A stretch of 64,000 nucleotides of DNA from Platanthera guangdongensis (lineage: Eukaryota; Streptophyta; Magnoliopsida; Asparagales; Orchidaceae): NCBI GenBank assembly GCA_039583875.1, contig CM077153.1, positions 119,098,568 to 119,162,567 of the forward strand. Direction: 5' to 3'. The notes below the pieces were generated by a model. That model was not told the origin of the DNA. It saw only the letters and a program-made list of their open reading frames with translations, and ran no database searches. Positions 56,346-64,000 of this stretch are shown here, in pieces (within the stretch, counting starts at the first letter, position 1; each line of letters begins with the position of its first letter). Both the position numbers and the translations under genes were made by a program.

Positions 56346-57940
56346 TCGGGAAGGTCGTCACTACAAAATGCCGATCTTGCCGGCCATACCGATCGCAAAA
56401 GAGAGGAGTAAAAGTATAAGTACATGTGTAAAATGAAACTCAATGCTGTTCCACCAAAAATCACATGAATATAATTAAATCTCCATGAAGGGAGAGTCTA
56501 CAGTAACAATAAATCAAGTACTAATAAAAAGGGCTCCTGCTCAATACATCATGATCCTCACTACAAGTCACTCATCGTGGAAGCAAATCTATTGTAACTA
56601 CTAATGATTGGGACTCACTGTCCCTGCTTCATGAGCTCCCGTACTACACGTTCTCGTCTCCAAGAGCACCGACCTCTAGGCCTGCATCTCCTGGTTCGGC
56701 TCCATGATCCCCTAAAATGATTTGGTTAATGACCATTACTTTAAAAGACTAAGTTCTATCATCCCCACCCCTGCCCTATGGCTCCTAGGCACCGAGCGGG
56801 GAGAAGGAAAGTGAAGGTATTTAAGGTGGAGAGTAACAAAAGTAAGCAGGTGACGGCAAAAGTAGTCTATCATGAGTGTATAATCGTAACAAGTATAAGT
56901 AAGTAAATAGTACTAAGCAATATAAGAATACACATGAAAAGGTGAGCAAGTAAAGGTACAAGAAGGTAAATCGAGTAAGTAACCATGACCTATAAGAATG
57001 CTCATACAAACCTATAGACCAAGTGGTCGTTTTGTAAGGCCTATTGTATAAAGAGTCTCATACTAATTTATACAATAGGTGTCAAGGGTTATATGCAATG
57101 AACATGCTATGACATGCAAGTATGCTATGATATGAACATACAGGTGCAACACTCACACCCGACTCTATGCACACAGACCTTTAGTTCCCCCATTCTAGAG
57201 CCTAACTTCCCGGGATACCTCCGTAGTGGCAAACAGAAGCTGTGGGTTGGGCCTCACCCACCTATAAACTGGTATCATCACTACCAGTCAGAGCTATCAT
57301 ATGCCTCAATGCTGGTGCACTAAGCGGAGCTCCTGTGTACTCTTGTCGGCTGGCTCACCAGACTTTATTTGGCTAAGTGTTAAACCACACTTGCCGAGTC
57401 AACGAATTGGTGTCGGTGTGATGACTCACCAATACCGAAGACCCACCACCTTATACATATGCACATACAACAGTAATGTATTTCCCACTGAGCCAGAGCT
57501 CCCCGGACAATCCTGTCTATCACAAAAGCATCCGAGCCATCGGCTCGCCAGGCTAACCTTCCCATCACCAAAACCACCGAGCTTACCGCTCGTGAGACCC
57601 AACGTAACTCCCACAACACCGGGGAGTGTAAGTGTAAGTGTAATCCTAGTGTATTCCTAATTACTCTTGTAATCCATTTAGTATTACGGCTTACGTTAAC
57701 CTAGGACTGCCCATGGCATCCCTATGAAGGACCCTCGAGGGCACTAAGAACTACGATGGGCTGAAGCCCAAAGCTCCCTTTCGCAAGGTACTTATTATTG
57801 TTGGTATCTACCCATAACCAAACCCATTTAATGTTATACTTAATCTAACACTAGTGTATTTTGATGGATCCCTAGTTTGATTTGGGCTAGGTTCACTAAC
57901 TAGGATTATTGACCCACCATGTATAGCCAGAGTCATGTCT
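56346..57940. other. Non-coding repeat-like sequence, probably gypsy LTR debris
   Basis: No protein domains. 57240-57620 alternates short CACC/GGTG-containing blocks (for example 'ctcaccaataccgaag', 'gagccatcggctcgcc', 'gagcttaccgctcgtg') reminiscent of the block repeats in the solo LTR at 6100-6320. Termini not found. Confidence 0.35.
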
Positions 57941-58046
57941 GTGTCCTAGAATTTAGGCTATGTCCTTAGAAACAACCATACATGGACCAGCCAATAGAAG
58001 ACAGCATAAGACTCAAGACTTAGAAGAAAATTAAGTTCAGGAAAGT

Positions 58047-58410
58047 GAGTTCGACGTTCGTCGAACTCAGCTCGACGAAAGTCGTGCTCCGCTCGACGAA
58101 CTCAGAGACAATTCTCTGAGTTGAGCTCGACGATATTCGAGCTCAGGTTGACGATTTATGGAAGCTCAACTTCAACACATTAAGTCCAGAATACTTTATC
58201 TGAACTCCAGTCGACGAAGTTATGGTATCAGCTCGACGAAATTAGAGTATAGAATTGGCAAGTTTTATCAGAAAGCAGTTAGCTGTTCTCAGGTCGACGA
58301 ACTTGTTGCTCCGGTCGATGAACAAGAATTATTTGGTCGACGAACATGATTTCTCTGGTCGACGATCTCTGGAATAAGGTCGACGAAATCTGTTCTTTGC
58401 TCGACGAATT
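58047..58410. repeat. TCGACGAA palindrome array in the SIRE-C LTR
   Basis: About eleven copies of GTCGACGAA/CTCGACGAA with some TTCGTCGAAC partners. Successive copies are 21-22 bp apart in most cases (for example 58290-58400). Confidence 0.88.
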
Positions 58411-58681
58411 CTGTACAGATCCATATTTGGATTTCTCCTTCTTTTGTCCTTATTCTATTGCAATAATTCCTAAAAAATCAATGCTTAATATTCTCTGAAT
58501 ATAACTGTTAGAAGGAGCATTGATTATGGTATTCATCAGGATTATTACTTGCCGCTTTTCAATAGGATAGTTGGGAAATCCATTAATACAGATATTCTAT
58601 CCAGCCGTATTTCATTCTCCAGGCCGTCAGCAATTAATGAAGAAGGAATTCAAAAATTCAAAGGAGAAATTCGATTGATCA

Positions 58682-58690
58682 TATAAAAGA
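58682..58690 (+). promoter_or_regulatory. TATA box of SIRE-C LTR
   Basis: TATAAAAGA about 270 bp downstream of the array, followed by a pyrimidine-rich leader. Confidence 0.55.
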
Positions 58691-59539
58691 GATTTTTCTT
58701 TTCTTCTCGAAAAAAACAACAGATACACAATTGAACAAGAGAGTCCACACTAGAAAGAGAACACAAGGCACACAAAGAAGATCAACATCTATCACATTCT
58801 AATCCTTCTCTGTACTGAAAACAATCTTATTTTCACCTTGACATTGCTGAAGAAGAAGAAGAACATCCATTCCAAATCAAGAGTCTTCTTCAACCTTCAC
58901 TCCAGGATTCTTCAAGGACAACAAACTTCTACAAGTCAAGAAGTTCCTGGATCTGTTCAAATCAAGGCTAAAGATAGAAGACCTACACCCTGAAGCAAAG
59001 CTCCAATCTTCCTGAACAATTCAATATCTCAGAGGGAGCTTTGACAACATCAAGATCCACTTGTCTTCTCAGTTGTTTTGAGAAATAGAAGACACCATAA
59101 ATCTCTCACCCCTCTATGTACAAACGGCTCTTTAACTCCCTTCAAAAGTTATTCCTTGGTTGCAAGTCTCTTGATCAAAAGACTTGGGTTGATTTTTGAG
59201 CACCAGATCAAAAGCTCATTGGTGGAAGTCACCTGATCAAAACTGTTAGTGGATTCCTACCAGGGTGGTAGAAGAGTGGATGTACCCAGGTTGGGAAACC
59301 ACTATAAAATTTCTTGTGTTGTCTAGTTGCCCTTTTTTGTTTTATTCTTGTTGTGCCTGTGTTAGTTTTGTTTTGCTGTGACTGTGTTAGATTAATCTTA
59401 GGTTGCTCTTTTTGCTTTCTGTTAATATTGGTATCTATTATTTGCTTTACTCTGAAAATCTTATAAACAGCAAAAAGTTTTCAAGATACTCTATTCACCC
59501 CCCCTCTAGAGTATATCAGGTCTAACCCTCACTTTTAAT

Positions 59540-59551
59540 TTGTATCAGAGC
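59540..59551 (+). other. Primer-binding site of SIRE-C
   Basis: TTGTATCAGAGC, one mismatch to the initiator-Met-tRNA site TGGTATCAGAGC, eight bases after a possible LTR end CTCA. Confidence 0.65.
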
Positions 59552-59732
59552 AGTGTTCCTTTGGTTGTACAAGCTAACCCTTGAACCAAAAGATCCTGTG
59601 TTAGATCTGACCTTTTATTTCTCTTAGGATTATTTTCACAGCATAACAGAGAACAAGGATTATGCAAGCACCAGACCTCCAATATGCAACTTAAATAAGT
59701 TTTCCATCTAAAAGGCAAGAATTAAACTTTAT

Positions 59733-61797
59733 ATGAATTCCATTGATGAGGAATTCTACAATTCTATTTTGACAGGTCCTCCTCAACTAACTGCATCTAC
59801 TTCAACATCAAGCACACATGCTGTTCCACCACCTGAGTGGACAGATGCCCAGAAGAAGGCCAAGATTGTTGATGTAAAGGCCATGAATATTCTATCTCAG
59901 ACTATGTCTGATGACATCTTCCAGAAGGCGGCTGAATGCACATCAGCCAAGGCTATTTTGGACTCTATTAACCAGATTGTAGCTGGTTCTGCTGATGAGA
60001 GGAAGGATAGAAGATCAACTCTCATCTCCTAATATGAGAACTTCAAGAAGGATGAGTCAGAATCTCTTACTGACATGTTCAACAGATTGAGCTCAATAAT
60101 CAATGAGCTGAAGACCTTAGACAAGGATATCACCCATACTGAAGTGAATGATAAGATCCTCATGTGCTTCCCAAGCTCATGGGATTCCAGGATCTGGCCA
60201 ATCAAGGAGGCCAGGAGTTTAAATGAGATTTCCACAGAATCTCTGTTGGTAAAGCTCAATCTTATGAGCAGCTGATAAAGTCTAGAGAAGCTGCAGAACA
60301 AAGGACTCCTCGACCAGCTAGAAAGGAGCAAAATATAGCATTCAAGGCTGCTGAAGAGAAGAACTTCAACAGTTAATGACGAACTAATGAGCCTCTTTGC
60401 CAAGAGATTCTACAAAATGTCAAGAAAAGACTTCAAGACAAAATCATCCAGGCAGGATGATAAGCTCAGGTATGATAAAACTACCACTAAAGAAATAGTG
60501 TGTTTTGGGTGCAGGAAACTTGAACACTTTATCTCAGAATGTCTAGAGAATCAGAAGAAAGAAAGAAGAAAAGAGAAGGACTCCAGAAGACAACAATACA
60601 ACATGCCTTCCTCCAGCAAACAGTAAAGAAAGGAGAAGGGCTTTGTTGTTGATACCTGGAGTGACACAGAAGATGAATCCACATCTTCCAGTTCTAGTGA
60701 AGAGGAAGAAGAGGCAAAGGCTAGGGAAGTCTGACTCATGGCCATCAATGCCTCTAGCAGCCCATCGGATAATGAAGAAGTATCTGATTATGAAGAGGCT
60801 TCATAATCAGAAGCCGATCAGGTACTATCATCTTTTGATTATAGTTCTGATAGTTTTAAAATTGAATTTAAAACCATGTGTATTGACTTAATTAACTCTG
60901 AAAAAAAAATCAAAATACTTAGGGAAAGACTGACTAATCAAGAAAATTTGATTTCTGAAAATACTAAATTAAAAGATGAACTAACCCTAGCAAATGAACA
61001 AATTATGTCTTTAAGATCTGAACTGACTGAGGCAAGGAAACTTGAAGAATCCTTGAATGGGAGAAGCATCAAGTTGATGGACATCACTAGCACAGTGAAT
61101 GCCAGACTTAATGATAAGCTGGGCTTAGGTGATTCATCAAGCCTACCCCCACTCATTCAGAAAAACATATTAACCACCCCAATAAAATTTGTTTCTGAAA
61201 AGGGTAAGGAGAAAGTAGAAGATAACAATCTTAATCAAACTGAAATTACACACAAGAATAAGAAAAGGAGAAAGAATAAGAAAAATAATAACCAGAACAA
61301 TGTTCAGCAGTTTTTATCAAACTCCGATCGACGAAATATATACAGTTCGTCGAACTCCGAATGCCAACTATAATAATAGTTATTCTTCGATCCACGATCG
61401 ACGAAACCAGTCTGGTTCATTGACCAGAGATCGATGATATTGGTGCCCTGAGAATGAAAACTTTCATTCTTCGAGCAGAGATCAAAGATCTTATCCCAAT
61501 TCGTCGAACTCAGGTCGACGAACATACCAGAGTTTGTCGATCCCAGATCAATCTTATAGAAACTTCAACTCTCATAGAAAGTATTATAATCACCTCAATC
61601 AACCTAGGGAAAATATTAACCCATTCACCCAATGGATAATTCCTCCCAGAAGATTTCACCCCTTAGGGTATAAAAGCCAGCCTGAATATTCTTACATTTC
61701 AAGTTTTTCTTATAAAAAAAGGACCCAAGGTGACCTGGGTCAAGAACATCTAAATTGTTTCCTTGTAGATGAAAAACTATCCTATCACTCAAAATAA
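59733..61797 (+). pseudogene. gag: SIRE-C gag
   Basis: ATG at 59733 (MNSIDEEFYNSILTGPPQ). UBN2-type gag region to about 60265 (DRRSTLIS, ILMCFPSSWD) with an in-frame TAA at 60030-60032 and a frameshift near 60265. Zinc knuckle CFGCRKLEHFISEC at about 60501-60542, with the usual glycine before histidine replaced by glutamate. Acidic serine segment (60650-60830), coiled coil 60876-61070 (IKILRERLTNQENLISENTK), lysine/asparagine-rich stretch, then 61322-61530 where TCGACGA repeats are translated as SDRR-like units. Gag terminates at TAA 61795-61797, overlapping the pol ATG by 29 bases in another frame. Confidence 0.85.
61322..61530. repeat. TCGACGA motifs inside SIRE-C gag
   Basis: Copies such as CGATCGACGAA, TTCGTCGAACTC and GGTCGACGAAC occur six to eight times in coding sequence near the gag-pol border, the same motif as the LTR array at 58047-58410. 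Confidence 0.75.
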
Positions 61798-64000
61798 GTG
61801 GTATCTAGATAGTGGGTGCTCAAAGCACATGACTGGTTACAAGGATAGCCTAATCAATTTCAAGGCAAAGCTGGGTCCAAGAGTGATCTTTGGAGATTCC
61901 AGCTTTCGACAAACTGAAGGCTATAGAGACTTCAACAGTGGAGCTGTCACTTTCAGAAAAGTGGCATATGTAAATGGTCTCAAACATAACCTAATATCCA
62001 TAAGTCAGTTATGCGATGCAGGTTATCAGGTTTGCTTTACTAATTCCAAATGTATCATTTCTTCAAATAACCAAACTGTTTTAACAGGGTGTAGACAAGG
62101 GAACATATACCTAGTAAACTTTAACTCTGCTAATTTAGAACAATGCTTATTCAATAAAGTTAGTAATAACAATATTCTCTGGCATAAGAGACTATGTCAT
62201 GTCAACCTTAAGAACATCTCTAAGCTATCTAGGGACAACCTTGTCAAAGGATTGCCTTCTAGCCCCTACAAGAAGGAAAGCCTATGCAAGGCTTGTCAAG
62301 AAGGCAAGCAAACTAAAAATAACTTTAAGTCAATTAATAAGAGTGACTCACCTAAGATTCTATACTTGCTACATATGTATCTATTTGGACCCATTGCTAT
62401 ACAAAGCTTAGGAGGGAAGTCTTACACTCTAGTTATTGTAGATGACTTCTCTAGATTTTCTTGGGTATTCTTCTTGAGAAACAAGTTAAATAACTTTAAA
62501 GTACTTACAGACTTTCTTAAGAGCATAAGGATTGAGTATTCTACTCCAGTTGCATTGATCAGAAGTGATAATTGTACTGAGTTTGAATCTCTTCCCATGC
62601 AAAGATTCTGTGACACTACTAGAAAGATGACATTTAGCCACCGTTTTTTTGCCACGGGGGAGACCATGGCTAATAATGAAATATTAGCCACGGTACTTAT
62701 TTCGTGTCTAATAAGTTAGTATTTGCCACAGATGACTAATTCATGGCAAATAAAAAGTTTTTGCCATGATTTGCCTATTTCGTGGCTAATAAACTAGTAT
62801 TAGCCACGGAAGCCTAATTCGTTGCAAAAAAGGGGTATTTTTAGTCCCACACCGCAAATTAAAACATCAATTTCGAGTTTATATTGCCCATTCTGCAATG
62901 AATGTTTGTATTAAGCTGGGGTCGCGGGCGGACTCGCGGGCGATGGCGCGAGCGGGCGGCGGGCCGCGTGCCGCGACGGTGGCAGGCTGCGGCGGCGGCG
63001 GGAGGCGGGCCATGCCGGCGGAATCTTTTTTATGTGAGGAATTATCATTTGTTTCAGGTCCTTTAGCCATGACAATTGAATCGTGGTAAAGAAGGAGCTT
63101 TTAGCCGCGACAATTGAACCGTGGCTAATAATTGCTGAAAACATGCCCTTTAGCCACGATTTTAATTTGTGGCTAAAACGTATTTGCCACGGATTCAGCG
63201 TGGCTAAAACTATTAGCCATGCTCGCATTGCCCACGCCCATTTGCCGTGGGTAGGCCGCGACTAAAAGGTTTTATCCATGGTTTTGGACTTTTAGCCACG
63301 ACAATCTGCCGTGGCTAAAATTCTGTTTTCTTGTAGTGTGAGGAGGAAGGTATCAGACATTATTTCTCTGCTCCTAGAACTCCTCAACAAAATAGTGTAG
63401 TAGAAAGGAAAAAACAGAACCCTCTTTGAATCTGCAGGAACATTACATGCAAATGCACACATGCCCCTATCCTTTTGGGCAGAGGCTGTGAGCACAACAA
63501 ACTATGTGTTGAATAGAAGTTTGATGCACAAACTTAAGGGTAAGACCCCCTATGAATTACTCAAAGGAAGAAACCTAAAATTGATTACTTTAGAATTTTT
63601 GGGTGTAGATGTTTCATTCATAACAATAATAAGTAACACATTAGAAAATTTGAAGCTAAAGCTATAGAGAGAATTTTTCTTGGATATTCCCAAGTTAGCA
63701 AGGCTTATAGGGTTTTAAATAAATCATCCCTAAAAATGGAAGAATCTGTACATATTTCTTTTGATGAAGCTAACATGTAATATAAGGAGAAGGACTCTTC
63801 TACCTCAGATATTTTGCAGGTACCTCACTTGTGTGAGAAATTAGGTGAGGTGAACCTTACAAAAGAGGTTATATCACCTCCTCCTCCACAAGCTGATGAA
63901 GACAGTAAAGAAGAATTTTTGGAAGTGGAACTTCCTTCAACAACAGACATTATTTCACAAGAGGAATTAACTCCAAATGCTGTTGCTGAACCAACTCCAC
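61769..64000 (+). pseudogene. pol: SIRE-C pol (protease, pre-integrase, integrase), interrupted and truncated
   Basis: ATG at 61769 lies directly after a splice-acceptor-like TTTCCTTGTAG. Protease [13 protein letters not shown] (61800-61840); [14 protein letters not shown]; zinc-binding HKRLCHVN...CKACQEGKQ (62180-62315); integrase core from 62370, where the first catalytic aspartate is tyrosine (HMYLFGP, GAT to TAT at 62378-62380), and RSDNCTEF has cysteine for glycine. The CACTA element separates MQRFC from the downstream part (63342 on), which continues with APRTPQQNSVVERK-like sequence, FWAEAVSTTNYVLNR and TPYELLKGR, with frameshifts. RT lies beyond the window. Confidence 0.88.
62614..63338. 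mobile_element. Non-autonomous CACTA element, 725 bp, TSD TGA
   Basis: Ends CACTACTAGAAAGATG (left) and, read from the right, CACTACAAGAAAACAG, flanked by the 3-bp duplication TGA (62611-62613 and 63339-63341). About 14 subterminal TTAGCCACG/CGTGGCTAA motifs in both orientations, as expected for transposase-binding sites. The centre (62918-63015) is very GC-rich. No transposase. Inserted in the SIRE-C integrase. Confidence 0.95.

Larger units (their letters stand above)
57940..64000 (+). mobile_element. SIRE-C: third Sirevirus-like family, 5' part only
   Basis: 5' LTR ending about 59531 (LTR-like tail CACCCCCCCTCTAGAGTAT), primer site TTGTATCAGAGC (59540-59551), gag from 59733, pol from 61769, interrupted by a CACTA element and cut by the window end. 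The LTR start is uncertain (around 57940). Protease motif [13 protein letters not shown] and a gag coiled coil link it to the Sirevirus group. Confidence 0.8.

Noticed and set aside
57301..57660. 119-residue ORF as a host gene
   Set aside because: Low-complexity, no homology I recognise, overlapped by opposite-strand ORFs in repeat-like sequence.

Overview
This window is plant nuclear DNA made almost entirely of nested transposable elements. I find no host gene, rRNA, tRNA or CRISPR array. The evidence for a flowering-plant genome is several Ty1/copia elements of Sirevirus type (LTRs of about 2 kb, initiator-Met-tRNA primer sites, very large gag, an extra ORF after pol), a smaller Ty1/copia element, Ty3/gypsy remnants, a hAT element and a CACTA element. 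I cannot name the species.

Layout. (1) Positions 1 to 23125 hold an old minus-strand Sirevirus-like element, here SIRE-B. Reading from right to left it runs: 5' LTR remnant (22970-23125), gag, pol (down to about 12060), spacer, extra ORF2 (about 8450 to 3535), and a 3' LTR that starts at 1435 and leaves the window at base 1. It is broken by four insertions: a 5.4 kb copia element with TSD ATAAC (COP, 15761-21116), a hAT element (about 8681-11789), a 2.1 kb solo LTR with TSD AGATT (4961-7109), and a solo SIRE-A LTR with TSD AAGAG (1600-3529). (2) Positions 23126-41031 hold a minus-strand Ty3/gypsy remnant (LTR, tandem-repeat 3' UTR, distant gag fragment). It is split by the nearly complete plus-strand SIRE-A1 (25450-38408, TSD CAAGT). 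(3) From about 41036 there is another LTR-like sequence, split by a second copy of the same family, SIRE-A2 (42655-55121, TSD GCAGG). (4) Positions 55800-57940 are gypsy debris. (5) From about 57940 to the window end there is a third Sirevirus-like family, SIRE-C (5' LTR, gag, start of pol). Its integrase is interrupted by a 725-bp CACTA element (62614-63338, TSD TGA).

How the parts relate. Each SIRE-A or SIRE-B element should make gag and pol from the LTR promoter. A third protein, ORF2, is encoded downstream of pol behind its own TATA box. The most striking pattern is an array of short palindromes spaced by about two helical turns. In SIRE-A (GTGTCGACAC) and SIRE-B (TTCTCGAGAA) the array occurs twice per element: in the LTR upstream of the LTR TATA box, and again between pol and ORF2 upstream of the ORF2 TATA box. 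The palindrome differs between families but is the same at both places within a family. SIRE-C uses a third motif (TCGACGA) with the same 21-22 bp spacing in its LTR. This looks like a family-specific cis-regulatory code. My main hypothesis is that an element-encoded nuclear protein, ORF2 being the obvious candidate, recognises it.

Ages, from hand counts of LTR mismatches (approximate; 1.3e-8 substitutions per site per year assumed): SIRE-A1 about 46 of 2011 (about 0.9 My), SIRE-A2 about 31 of 1150 alignable (about 1 My), COP about 42 of 431 (about 3.7 My). SIRE-B is older than COP because COP lies inside it.
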